From assembly GCF_901212675.1 (NCBI RefSeq), contig NZ_CAAKOQ010000034.1:1-45220 (forward strand): a stretch of 45,220 nucleotides of DNA. Direction: 5' to 3'. Below, piece by piece: positions 24,793-32,722 of this stretch; the stretch's first letter is position 1, and every line of letters starts with the position of its first letter. The notes under the pieces are model-generated. The model ran no database searches, was not told the origin of the DNA, and saw only the letters and a list, made by a program, of their open reading frames with translations. The position numbers were made by a program, and so were the translations under genes. Source of the DNA: Olsenella uli (GTDB lineage: Bacteria; Actinomycetota; Coriobacteriia; Coriobacteriales; Atopobiaceae).

Positions 24793-26361
24793 ATGGTGCC
24801 CGCGAAGCTGGTCATAGGCAAACGCGTCCGCGAGGGTCGTCCTCCCGAGGAGGGCGACCCGTCGTCATCGTCCGACTCGAGCCGCGCCTCGTGGAAGACC
24901 CTGCAGAACCAGAAGCCGCGCCACATGTCCTACCGCGGCCGCATGACGATCTTCTTCGCCGCCGTGGCCGCCATGACGGCGGTCATCCTCGTGGCGGTGC
25001 TCGCCGTGACCTGGGAGGCGCAGTTCCTGAGCTACACCCGCTCCAACATGGAGCGCTACGCCTCCGTGGTGGCCGACGGCCTCGCCGAGATCTACGACCC
25101 CCAGACCGGCTGGAAGGAGGAGGACGTCGAGCGCACGGTGCAGGCGTCCTCGGTCTCGAGCGACATTGGTGTGCAGGTCATCGACTCGCACGGCACCGTC
25201 ATCTATGACGACACGTGGAACCGCCCGGGCGAGCATACCGACGCCGACACCGCCTCTGCGGGCGCCGCGCTCGCCTCGCTTGCCCCCACCGACGCCGACT
25301 CGGTGGTGCCCCACGAGATAACGTTGGCCGACGGCACGCAGGTGGGCACGGTCCGCCTGTGGGCGTTTGGCAGCGAAGCCCTGCTCACGAAGGGCGATGC
25401 CGCCTTCCGCACGAGCTCGTACGGCGCCGTCATCACGGCCGGCCTGGTCGCGGTCTTCCTCGCCTGCCTCATGGGCGTGCTCGTGTCGCGCAAGCTGGCC
25501 AAGCCCATCAAGTCGATCACCTCCACCGCCGCGCAGATCCGCTCGGGGGACCTCACGGCCCGCACCGGCATCACCGGCGACGACGAGATCGGTCAGTTGG
25601 GCGAGACCTTCGACGACATGGCCACCTCCCTCGAGCGTGACCTCAAGTTCGAGCACCGCCTCACGGGAGACGTCGCCCACGAGCTGCGCACCCCGCTCAT
25701 GGCGATGCTCGCCACCGTCGAGGCCATGCAGGACGGGGTGCTTCCGGCCGACGAGGAGCACCTCGAGACCGTCGCCAGCGAGGTCCGCCGCCTGTCGCGC
25801 CTCGTGGCCGCGATGCTGCAGCTCTCGCGCATCGAGAACGGCACCACGCCCTTCAAGCCCGAGAAGACCGGCATGATCGGGCTCGTGCGCTCGGTGGTGG
25901 AGTCGCAGGAGCAGCTCTTCGCCGACCGCGACCTGCGCCTGCGCCTCGACGTGAAGACCCAGCGCAGCGAGCTCTTCTGCGAGGCAGATCGCGACATGAT
26001 CCGCCAGGCCCTCATCAACCTCATGTCCAACGCGCTTCGGTACACGCCCGAGGGCGGGTGGGTCGTCGTGTCGGTGGGCCAGGAGGGCAGAGACGTCGTC
26101 ATCTCCGTCTCGGACACGGGCATCGGCATCGCCAAGGAGGACCTCGCCCGCGTGTTCAGCCGCTTCTGGCGCTCGGACGCCAGTCGCGAGCGCGAGAGCG
26201 GCGGCCTAGGCGTGGGCCTTGCCGTCACCAAGGAGATCGTCGACCGTCACCACGGCTTCATCGGCGTGGAGTCCGAGCTGGGCAAGGGCACCAAGTTCAC
26301 GATCCACATCCCACGCGACCAGGGCCGCCAGCAGCAACAGCAGGGCGACTCCTCGAAGTAG
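24793..26361 (+). CDS. Sensor histidine kinase
   Basis: A 522-residue membrane kinase paired with the preceding response regulator. Two transmembrane helices (about 53-73 and 216-236) frame an extracellular sensor region; then a HAMP linker (SRKLAKPIKSITSTAAQIRSG), HisKA with phospho-accepting H296 (DVAHELRTPL) and an ATPase domain with N box (LINLMSNALRYTPEGG), G1 (VSDTGIGI) and G2 (GGLGVGLAV). The C-terminus is Gln-rich. The signal it senses is unknown. Starting at ATG 24793 gives a 45-residue cytoplasmic lead; later ATGs exist but the chosen one follows closely on the regulator. Confidence 0.92.
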   Translation: MVPAKLVIGKRVREGRPPEEGDPSSSSDSSRASWKTLQNQKPRHMSYRGRMTIFFAAVAAMTAVILVAVLAVTWEAQFLSYTRSNMERYASVVADGLAEIYDPQTGWKEEDVERTVQASSVSSDIGVQVIDSHGTVIYDDTWNRPGEHTDADTASAGAALASLAPTDADSVVPHEITLADGTQVGTVRLWAFGSEALLTKGDAAFRTSSYGAVITAGLVAVFLACLMGVLVSRKLAKPIKSITSTAAQIRSGDLTARTGITGDDEIGQLGETFDDMATSLERDLKFEHRLTGDVAHELRTPLMAMLATVEAMQDGVLPADEEHLETVASEVRRLSRLVAAMLQLSRIENGTTPFKPEKTGMIGLVRSVVESQEQLFADRDLRLRLDVKTQRSELFCEADRDMIRQALINLMSNALRYTPEGGWVVVSVGQEGRDVVISVSDTGIGIAKEDLARVFSRFWRSDASRERESGGLGVGLAVTKEIVDRHHGFIGVESELGKGTKFTIHIPRDQGRQQQQQGDSSK

Positions 26362-26454
26362 CCTGCCGCTTTCCTGCGCAGCCGTTACAATAAGTAGGTT
26401 CAAGAGGTCGCTTGGCGCGACCGACGATTCCTACCTCGAGGGGAAGCGGTGTGC

Positions 26455-27351
26455 ATGGCAGCTATGGGGAAGCGCCCGGACTCGCAGGGCAAGGTCCGTG
26501 ACATCTACGACTGCGGGGACGCCCTGCTCATGGTGGCGAGCGACCGCATCAGCGCGTTCGACTTCATCCTTCCGGACGAGATTCCCCACAAGGGCGAGAT
26601 CCTGACGCGCATCTCCGCCTTCTGGTTCGACAAGTTCAAGGACATCCTGCCCAACCATGTCATCACGATGGACCCGGCCAAGTTCCCGGCCGAGTACGCC
26701 GAGTATACCGACTACCTGGTGGGTCGTTCGATGCTCGTGAAGAAGGCCAAGACCATCCCCATCGAGTGCATCGTGCGCGGCTACCTCACCGGCTCGGGCA
26801 AGAAGACCTACGACCAGGACGGCACCGTGTGCGGCATCAAGCTGCCGGCCGGCCTCACCGAGGCGTCCAAGCTCCCCGAGCCCATCTTCACGCCGTCCAC
26901 CAAGGCGGCCCTCGGCGAGCACGACGAGAACATCTCCTTCGAGCGCTGCGCCCAGATCGTGGGCGAGGACGTCGCGAGCCAGCTGCGCGACGCGTCGCTT
27001 GCCATCTACAAGGCCGCTGCCGAGTACGCGGCCACGCGCGGCATCATCATCGCCGACACTAAGTTCGAGTTTGGCTTCATCGACGGCAAGCTCACCATCA
27101 TCGACGAGTGCCTCACGCCCGACTCAAGCCGCTTCTGGCCTGCCGAGGGCTACGCCGCCGGCCATGTCCAGCCCAGCTTCGACAAGCAGTACGTCCGTGA
27201 CTGGCTGCGCGCCAACTGGGACATGCAGGGCGAGCCGCCCCACCTGCCCGCCGAGGTCATCGCCGGTGCCTCCGAGCGCTACCAGGAGGCCTTCGAGATC
27301 ATCACCGGCAAGAAGTTCGTGCCCATGAAGGAGAGCAATGTCCCAGCGTAG
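26455..27351 (+). CDS. purC: Phosphoribosylaminoimidazole-succinocarboxamide synthase
   Basis: Joins CAIR and aspartate with ATP to form SAICAR, the substrate of PurB. About 298 residues, long-form PurC. Landmarks are QGKVRDIYDCGDALLMVASDRISAFD, ECIVRGYLTGSGKKTY and the signature IIADTKFEFGFIDGKL with IIDECLTPDSSRFW. A GAGGGG ribosome site at 26438-26443 could serve GTG 26449 or ATG 26455; I choose the ATG. Its 3' end overlaps the next gene by 14 bp, so at least that gene is co-translated. Confidence 0.96.
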   Translation: MAAMGKRPDSQGKVRDIYDCGDALLMVASDRISAFDFILPDEIPHKGEILTRISAFWFDKFKDILPNHVITMDPAKFPAEYAEYTDYLVGRSMLVKKAKTIPIECIVRGYLTGSGKKTYDQDGTVCGIKLPAGLTEASKLPEPIFTPSTKAALGEHDENISFERCAQIVGEDVASQLRDASLAIYKAAAEYAATRGIIIADTKFEFGFIDGKLTIIDECLTPDSSRFWPAEGYAAGHVQPSFDKQYVRDWLRANWDMQGEPPHLPAEVIAGASERYQEAFEIITGKKFVPMKESNVPA

Positions 27352-27976
27352 CCCGTTCAACAAGCGAAACATGCCCAAGGGCCCCGAGACCGAGGCCTCG
27401 GCGGGCATATCGCGCAAGTCTGCCGCCAAGGCCAAGCCGGCCCGCGCGGCCGCCCAGTCGGTGCGCGTCGTGAGCGCGTCGTCCTCCAAGTCCAAGTCGC
27501 GCTCCGGCGCGGCTGCCTCCATGGCCAACATGACCAAGGACCAGAAGAAGGCCAAGCGCCGGGCCGAGCGCGAGCAGGAGGACATGATCGTCACCGTCGC
27601 CAACGTCAAGATGCGCGAGGACGACACCTACGTCCGCTTCCGCCGCATCTGGTGGATGCTGCTCGTGGCGGGCATGGTCTTCGTCTTCGTCTCGTTTGCG
27701 GCTGGCACGCTTGGCAGGAACGCCGAGAACAACATGTACGACGTGAGCACGACGAGCGGTCTGGTCGCGGTTGTCTCCGTGGTTCTGGCCTACGCGTTCA
27801 TCATCGGCGCCCTCGTGTTCGAGTTTGTCAAGATTCGTCCGATTCGCAATGCCGCGCTGAGCCAGGTTCGTGGTATGACAGAGAAGAAGAGACGTGCGGT
27901 CATGGAGCGCAGCTACGAGGAGGACGAGCGTCGCCGCGCCGAGAAGGCGGCGCGCAAGGCCGCCAAGAAGAAGTAG
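27338..27976 (+). CDS. Predicted two-TM membrane protein with basic ends
   Basis: A 212-residue protein starting inside the end of purC. Residues 1-95 are basic, Ala/Ser/Lys-rich and probably disordered; two transmembrane helices follow (about 106-126, WWMLLVAGMVFVFVSFAAG, and 143-165, VAVVSVVLAYAFIIGALVF); the C-terminus is a highly charged helix ending in AKKK. Both ends should face the cytoplasm. I recognise no family. Coupling to purC suggests shared expression rather than shared function. Confidence 0.65.
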   Translation: MSQRSPFNKRNMPKGPETEASAGISRKSAAKAKPARAAAQSVRVVSASSSKSKSRSGAAASMANMTKDQKKAKRRAEREQEDMIVTVANVKMREDDTYVRFRRIWWMLLVAGMVFVFVSFAAGTLGRNAENNMYDVSTTSGLVAVVSVVLAYAFIIGALVFEFVKIRPIRNAALSQVRGMTEKKRRAVMERSYEEDERRRAEKAARKAAKKK

Positions 27977-28030
27977 GCGCTCCAGGCAGGTACCGCAGTA
28001 TATGTCGTCACCTGTGGAAGGGAGCTCGAC

Positions 28031-28561
28031 ATGGGAGACGAGAGGCGTGTGACTGACAGCGCCAACGGGCGTGCCCAGTTCGAGGGCCGTCTCAAGGAGG
28101 TGCTTGGCAAGCCCGAGCCCCGGTCCTTCGACTGGGGCGTCACGGCCAGCTTCGTGGAGCCGCGCGACATCATCGTGCTGGTTGGCTATGAGGCGGAGGA
28201 CGAGCAGGACGTCGTGGACTCGGTCCTGCGTGTCGGCATCGCGCGCGGGCTCATCCGCAGCGCCCGAAGCTGCGGCGAGGACGGTGCCGCGCCGTGCGTG
28301 GCCCGGTGCTGCAAGGACGGGGGCATCGGCTGCTATGTGATCGAGAGCTCCGATACGCCCAGCCTGGACGAGGCGTTCTCGCCGCTTGTGGGCTGTGTCG
28401 TCATCTCCGTGGCCCCCAAGCACGTCGAGACGCTCGCGGACCTCTTTGATGACGTGGACGTTCCCTACATAGCGCTGGGCCAGGTGGGCGGCGACCGCAT
28501 CACGTTCTGCTGCGCGCCGGATGACAAGACATACGTAGACCTGGCGCTTGACGAACTGTAG
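28031..28561 (+). CDS. Possible stand-alone AIRS_C-like (PurL/PurM C-terminal) domain protein
   Basis: A 176-residue protein. The block CVVISVAPKHVETL..L, then VPYIALGQVGGDRITF (about residues 122-160) resembles the C-terminal AIR-synthase-related domain of PurL (pattern VVVSV, then G-x-VGGD-x-L), and the N-terminal part could be another half of that fold. Active-site residues of PurL are not evident. It is Cys-rich in the middle (SCGEDGAAPCVARCC), perhaps a metal site. GAAGGGAG precedes ATG 28031. It follows purC and the membrane protein within 55 bp, which fits a purine link. The family call is by pattern only and needs a profile search. Confidence 0.5.
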   Translation: MGDERRVTDSANGRAQFEGRLKEVLGKPEPRSFDWGVTASFVEPRDIIVLVGYEAEDEQDVVDSVLRVGIARGLIRSARSCGEDGAAPCVARCCKDGGIGCYVIESSDTPSLDEAFSPLVGCVVISVAPKHVETLADLFDDVDVPYIALGQVGGDRITFCCAPDDKTYVDLALDEL

Positions 28562-28612
28562 AATGTACATTCGCACCGCAGGGGCGCCCCACGCCCGGCT
28601 GGTGCCGGATCT

Positions 28613-28688
28613 GCCTTCGTAGCTCAGGGGATAGAGCACCGCTCTCCTAAAGCGGGTGTCGTGCGTTCGAATCGCACCGGGGGCACCA
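28613..28688 (+). tRNA. tRNA-Arg(CCT)
   Basis: 76 nt with encoded CCA. Acceptor GCCTTCG pairs with CGGGGGC using two G-U pairs; the anticodon loop CTCCTAA gives CCT (reads AGG). It borders the restriction-modification segment; no copy of its 3' end was found downstream that would mark an attachment site. Confidence 0.95.
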
Positions 28689-28697
28689 GAAAAGACG

Positions 28698-28734
28698 CAG
28701 GTCAGAGGTATGAAAACCTCTGACCTGTTTTCTT
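28698..28734 (+). terminator. Terminator after tRNA-Arg(CCT)
   Basis: CAGGTCAGAGGT (28698-28709), loop ATGAAA region, ACCTCTGACCTG (28716-28727), then TTTTCTT. A 12-bp perfect stem. Confidence 0.93.
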
Positions 28735-28965
28735 ATATTAAGGCTCGTTTGAGGCAAATAGGTGAAAAAGGTTGAAATAAAAACCTATGAAGGAAATGTG
28801 ACAGGAAACCATCAGGCAATCCGCCCGTGGCTTGAGGCCCTAGTCAGGACTCAGACCATGAGGACGAAGCGAAGCTGAATGAACATATGTCCGGGCGAGA
28901 TGCTAGACTATCGCTGTGACAATTGCAGGACATATTGACCGTTTTTCAACCAAGATAGGTATCTC

Positions 28966-30180
28966 ATGCAACTCAGTGCAGTCGACATAGCGCAGAAGAG
29001 GGTCGAGCTTGGTCTCACCCAGAGGGAGTTCGCCGCTGCGCTCGGGATGGGCTCCTACGGCGAGCGAACCGTGCGGAGGTGGGAAGCGGGGGACACGAGC
29101 CCCACGGCGGCGGAGTGTGCCTTCATCGCGTCTCTCGGGCCCAACGCGCCCTTCGATCAGGGTGAGCGCGCGGATGCCCCCTTCACCTATTGCGATCTCT
29201 TCGCAGGCATCGGCGGTATCCGAATGCCCTTCCAAGAGCTGGGCGGGCGCTGTGTCTTCTCCTGCGAGTGGGACAAGTTTGCCCAGAAGACCTATCGCAT
29301 GAACTACGGCGAGACCCCGGCAGGCGACATCCGCCAGGTCGCCTCCGCCGACATGCCCGACTTCGACATGCTGCTCGCGGGCTTTCCCTGCCAGCCCTTC
29401 TCGCTCGCGGGCGTCTCGAAGAAGCAGTCGATGGGCCGCCCCACAGGCTTCGAGGACAAGACGCAGGGCACCCTCTTCTTCGAGGTCGCGCGCATTATCC
29501 GCGATAAGCAGCCGAGGGCGTTTCTGCTTGAGAACGTGAAGAACCTGACGAGTCACGACGGTGGGAAGACGTTCAGGGTCATACGGCAGACGCTTGAGGA
29601 TGACCTTGGCTACCACGTCTTCTGGAAGGTGCTGGACTCCAAGAACTGGACCTGCCAGCACAGGGAGCGCATCTACATCGTCGGGTTCAGAGACGACGTG
29701 CCCTTCTCTTGGGATGACCTTGAGGTGCCGGGCCGTGGGCACGTGCTGGGCGACATCCTTGAGGACAGCCCGAACGAGCGCTACACCATATCCGACAAGC
29801 TTTGGGGCTACCTTCGTGCCTACCGAGAGAAGCACGAGGCCGCGGGCAACGGCTTCGGCTACTCCATGGTCGGCCCGAGGGACACGACGAGGACGCTCTC
29901 GGCACGCTACCACAAGGACGGCAGCGAGATTCTGGTGAGGCAGGAGGGCAAGAACCCTCGCAAGCTCACTCCCCGAGAGTGTGCACGCCTACAAGGATTC
30001 CCCGACGAGTTCATCATCCCGGTGTCGGATACTCAAGCGTACAGGCAGTTTGGCAATTCCGTGACCGTGCCGGTCGTTCGCTCGGTCGCACGGCTGATGA
30101 TGGGGGTGTACGAGGATGGACTATGGTGCGCTGGGAGGGTATTTCGACGGTGCCGTCGCCAAGACCCTTGCAGGCGTTGA
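28966..30180 (+). CDS. HTH-fused DNA (cytosine-5)-methyltransferase, EcoRII/Dcm type
   Basis: Modification enzyme of a type II system, 404 residues. Residues about 1-55 are an XRE-like helix-turn-helix (KRVELGLTQREFAAALGM, then RTVRRWEAGDTSP), which in M.EcoRII and M.SsoII-like enzymes represses the operon. The methyltransferase motifs follow in order: I DLFAGIGG, IV GFPCQPFS with catalytic C142, VI ENVKNL, VIII QHRERIYIVG, IX TPRECARLQGFPD and X RQFGNSV. From the partner, the predicted target is CCWGG, methylating the inner cytosine. AGGT precedes ATG 28966. It overlaps the endonuclease gene by 65 bp. The AT-rich 230 bp upstream probably hold its promoter (TTGACC near 28936). Confidence 0.92.
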   Translation: MQLSAVDIAQKRVELGLTQREFAAALGMGSYGERTVRRWEAGDTSPTAAECAFIASLGPNAPFDQGERADAPFTYCDLFAGIGGIRMPFQELGGRCVFSCEWDKFAQKTYRMNYGETPAGDIRQVASADMPDFDMLLAGFPCQPFSLAGVSKKQSMGRPTGFEDKTQGTLFFEVARIIRDKQPRAFLLENVKNLTSHDGGKTFRVIRQTLEDDLGYHVFWKVLDSKNWTCQHRERIYIVGFRDDVPFSWDDLEVPGRGHVLGDILEDSPNERYTISDKLWGYLRAYREKHEAAGNGFGYSMVGPRDTTRTLSARYHKDGSEILVRQEGKNPRKLTPRECARLQGFPDEFIIPVSDTQAYRQFGNSVTVPVVRSVARLMMGVYEDGLWCAGRVFRRCRRQDPCRR

Positions 30181-31330
30181 CATCATGGGGGCCAACAGGA
30201 GCCACCAGCACGAGTTCAACGGCGTGGGCCCCCTCCGCGAGCTGTTCGGAGACGATGACATCAGGGGGATGCGCACGACCTTCGCATACCTCGACGATGA
30301 TTCCGACCCGGTGTTCGACCACGGCTATACCACGTGGTACGACGCTCGCAGGAAGCACCCCACCAGAACGGAATACAGGCTCTACTACAACGACAACGCC
30401 GCGATGGGGATGGCCCATCCAGGCGACCTCATGGTCTTGGCGCTACACGAGGCCAAGGAGGTCGTGATTCTCTTTGCGCGCGCGGGTAGCACGGCAGAGT
30501 CCCAGATTCGCTGGCTTTTCGCCCTCGACGGGGTTGGAGAGAAGGGCTTCACCCCCTCGGCCCGCGAGGACACGCGCATCACGGCCATGGCGGCGAGGGT
30601 CCTTGAATCCATCGGCGTCGAGGTCGGCATTCCGACCGCCGCCGAGAACTTCCTTGACGGTATGATCGTGAAGTTCGGCGAGTCTTTCCCCAAGGGTGCC
30701 GACTTCTCGGCCTACTCCGTCTCGACGCTCGGGGAGCTCGACTGGGAGGGCGACCCGGACGGATGCCTCGTCGCCTGCTACGAGCGGGAGGAGATGCTGT
30801 TCCGTGTCTTCGAGCGGCATCTCCTGGAGCGCGACCTCGCGCCGTTCCTCGGCTCTGCGCTCGACGTCGATGGCGTTCTGCGCACTACGATGTCGGCCTT
30901 CCAGCGCCGCAAGTCACGCGCGGGAACGGCCTTCGAGAACCAGCTCTCCATGCTCTTCGACGCAAGGGGCATCCGCTACTCGGCGCAGGCCTACACCGAG
31001 GGGAAATCGAAGCCCGACTTTATCTTCCCGTCGATAGAAGACTACCGCGACCCTGAGTTTCCGGTGGCCCGTCTCACGATGCTCGGAGCCAAGACCACGA
31101 TCAAGGAACGTTGGCGTCAGGTGCTCGACGAGGCCGACCGCATCGAGGACAAGCACCTCGTCACGCTTGAGCCCGCCGTGAGCGAGGACTACACCCGCGC
31201 GATGGCCAAGGACAGGCTCGGCCTCGTCGTGCCCGCGCCGCTATTCGAGACTTACGCGCCAGCCCAGAGGGACTGGCTCATGAGCATCGGCGACTTCTGC
31301 GAGATGGTGGAGAGCAGGCAGTGCACATAG
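30116..31330 (+). CDS. EcoRII-type type II restriction endonuclease
   Basis: The protein is 404 residues, the same length as R.EcoRII. Its C-terminal catalytic domain shows KPDFIF, then LGAKTTIKERWRQVLDEADRI and HLVTLEPAVSE. D301, Y310 and K326 reproduce the spacing of the EcoRII residues D299, Y308 and K324, so the PD-(D/E)xK-like site looks intact. The N-terminal half corresponds to the EcoRII effector-binding domain, suggesting it needs two copies of its site. The predicted site CCWGG is inferred from the family. It follows the methyltransferase with a 65-bp overlap and is closed by a terminator. Start codon 30116 has only a weak GAGG close upstream. Confidence 0.9.
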   Translation: MDYGALGGYFDGAVAKTLAGVDIMGANRSHQHEFNGVGPLRELFGDDDIRGMRTTFAYLDDDSDPVFDHGYTTWYDARRKHPTRTEYRLYYNDNAAMGMAHPGDLMVLALHEAKEVVILFARAGSTAESQIRWLFALDGVGEKGFTPSAREDTRITAMAARVLESIGVEVGIPTAAENFLDGMIVKFGESFPKGADFSAYSVSTLGELDWEGDPDGCLVACYEREEMLFRVFERHLLERDLAPFLGSALDVDGVLRTTMSAFQRRKSRAGTAFENQLSMLFDARGIRYSAQAYTEGKSKPDFIFPSIEDYRDPEFPVARLTMLGAKTTIKERWRQVLDEADRIEDKHLVTLEPAVSEDYTRAMAKDRLGLVVPAPLFETYAPAQRDWLMSIGDFCEMVESRQCT

Positions 31331-31360
31331 ACCAGCAGGGGAAATACCAGCCAATTCGCT

Positions 31361-31394
31361 AAAGGCCGGAGACCATGAGTCTCCGGCCTTTTCT
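31361..31394 (+). terminator. Terminator after the restriction endonuclease
   Basis: AAGGCCGGAGAC (31362-31373), loop CATGA, GTCTCCGGCCTT (31379-31390) then TTC. Twelve perfect pairs; the flanking A and T tracts make it work on both strands. Confidence 0.9.
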
Positions 31395-31403
31395 TGTAAT
31401 AAG

Positions 31404-31610
31404 GTCGCGTCCAATTCGTCGATGTCTTCGACGCGAGGTTTTGTTCTTGCAAGCCCCCGCGCGGCCCCTCTGCTGTACGACCTCAAGGGGCTGCACGAAA
31501 TCACGCACAAATCTCCGTTGCGCTCCGATTGGTGGTGATTGTCGTGCGGCCCCTTGATCCCGCTTCGCTGCGGGGTGGCTTTGCAGGGAGCAAGGCAAGG
31601 GGAGATTCAG
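31404..31610. repeat. Cluster of strong hairpins in the non-coding stretch beside the RM genes
   Basis: 31395-31751 has no supportable gene but folds heavily. CGTCGA/TCGACG near 31417-31433 is followed by a T-rich run. CAAGGGGCTGCACGAAATCAC (31484-31504, 21 nt broken by small bulges) pairs with its near complement at 31535-31556. CCCGC-TTCGCT-GCGGG lies near 31559-31574 and GCTTTGC/GCAAGGC near 31578-31596. The series of consecutive stems suggests a structured RNA or remains of another mobile element end. A G10 run lies at 31627-31636. Confidence 0.5.
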
Positions 31611-31758
31611 GCGGCCGCCACGGACAGGGGGGGGGGAGCACCCCATGCAGCGACTGATGACGGCGGTAATCGAGGCGAGGACACCAGGGCTGGGGGCCAC
31701 GGGCGGGCAGGAGGACCCGAGGGTCTGCGCCCACTTCTTCAGTTGCCTCAATGAACTG

Positions 31759-31803
31759 CCTCCCATTTCTTGGACTGAATAGTAGAGTCCAAGAAATGGG
31801 AGG
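31759..31803 (+). promoter_or_regulatory. 18-bp perfect hairpin at the IS end hiding the orfA ribosome site
   Basis: CCTCCCATTTCTTGGACT (31759-31776) pairs perfectly with AGTCCAAGAAATGGGAGG (31786-31803) around a 9-nt loop. The GGGAGG at 31798-31803 is the ribosome site of the TTG start at 31809, so a transcript entering from outside would fold and block translation. Confidence 0.65.
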
Positions 31804-31808
31804 CTTCT

Positions 31809-32215
31809 TTGACCACATACGACAGGTCGGTGAGGGTGTTTGCCGCCGACCTCTTCGAGCGCGGCGCGGGACGCCGCGCCGTGGCGTCCCGCCTGGGCGT
31901 TCCCGAGGGCACCGTGAGCCAATGGCAGCTGGAGTTTCGCGCGCCCGGGAGGGACGGGCTGCTGGACATGGGCCACAGGGGCTACGACTGGGACACGAAG
32001 GTCCGGGTAGCGAGCGCCGTCGCGGGCTCCGGGAAGCCGAAGCCCGAGGTGATGGCCGAGCTCGGCATCGCCTCCAGGTCGCCTCTCGATGCGTGGTGCC
32101 GCGCCTAGTGCGAGGGCGGCGCCGTGGCCCTTCGGCCGCGCCGACGCGCGAGGAGGAGCTCAGCGGCGAGGTCAGGCGCCTCGAAGCGCAGATGGCGTAT
32201 CTAAAAAAACGATAG
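31809..32215 (+). pseudogene. IS3-family orfA remnant (transposase helix-turn-helix subunit)
   Basis: From TTG 31809 the reading VRVFAADLFERGAGRRAVASRLGVPEGTVSQWQL is the helix-turn-helix of IS150-type OrfA. The frame stops at TAG 32106-32108 right after WCRA, where intact relatives read Tyr. The remainder (REEELSGEVRRLEAQMAYLKKR, a leucine-zipper-like tail) continues in another frame to 32215. So there is a nonsense change plus a frameshift. Confidence 0.8.
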
Positions 32216-32234
32216 CCCTGAAGGCTGCGCGGGA

Positions 32235-32640
32235 CTCTCGAGCCGGGAGCGGGCTCTAGCCGTGTGCGGGTTTTCGGGGCGGCACGACCTGTCCGACCTG
32301 CTGGCCGCTGCCGGCTTGGCCAGGTCCACGTACGACTGGGCGCTCGCCCACCCCAAGGCGCCGACGCGGCCCGACCTGGCGCCGAGGGTCGAGGAGACCT
32401 TCTCGAGGGGGGCCAACGGCGTGGGCCACCGGCAGATAGCCATGGAGCTCAGGGCCGTCTACGGCGCGCGGGTCGCGGACAAGACCGTTCTCAAGGTCAT
32501 GCGCAAGCTCGGCCTCAGGCGCGACCCCGACGCCTACATCGCCCGCCGTGAGGCGCAAGGTCAGGCTGAAGGGCCTGACCCCGGCGGAGTTCCGGGAGCA
32601 GGCCCTTCGGGAGGTCGCGAAGGCTATCTTATTTACCGCT
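32235..32640 (+). pseudogene. IS3-family orfB remnant (transposase, DDE core deleted)
   Basis: The N-terminal part HDLSDLLAAAGLARSTYDWAL, then GVGHRQIAMELRAVYG and DKTVLKVMRKLGLRRDPDAYIARR, matches the OrfB lead domain (HTH_21). Directly after it, in another frame, comes VRLKGLTPAEFREQAL, which is the extreme C-terminal motif of OrfB. The whole rve/DDE integrase domain between them is missing, with the junction near 32545-32560. Confidence 0.8.
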
Positions 32641-32722
32641 TCCAAGTTTTGGGACGCAGTTCGTGTGGTCTCTGGGCTGCTTTTGTGTTGGGGGGTGGTC
32701 GGCCTGTTGGGGTGGTCGGCCG

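Larger units (their letters stand above)
31752..32663 (+). mobile_element. Decayed IS3-family (IS150-like) insertion sequence, internal deletion
   Basis: The ends are imperfect inverted repeats: TGAACTGCCTCCCATTTCTTGG on the left, and on the right the complement of CCAAGTTTTGGGACGCAGTTCG. Remnants of orfA and orfB lie between them, but only about 0.9 kb remains of an expected 1.4-1.5 kb; the integrase core is gone. No matching 3-4 bp target duplication was seen (left CAA, right TGT). The right end lies 60 bp from the end of the DUF2207 gene. It must be immobile unless helped in trans. Confidence 0.82.

Noticed and set aside
28613..32663. tRNA-Arg as an integrase attachment site
   Set aside because: No second copy of the tRNA 3' end and no integrase gene in the segment.
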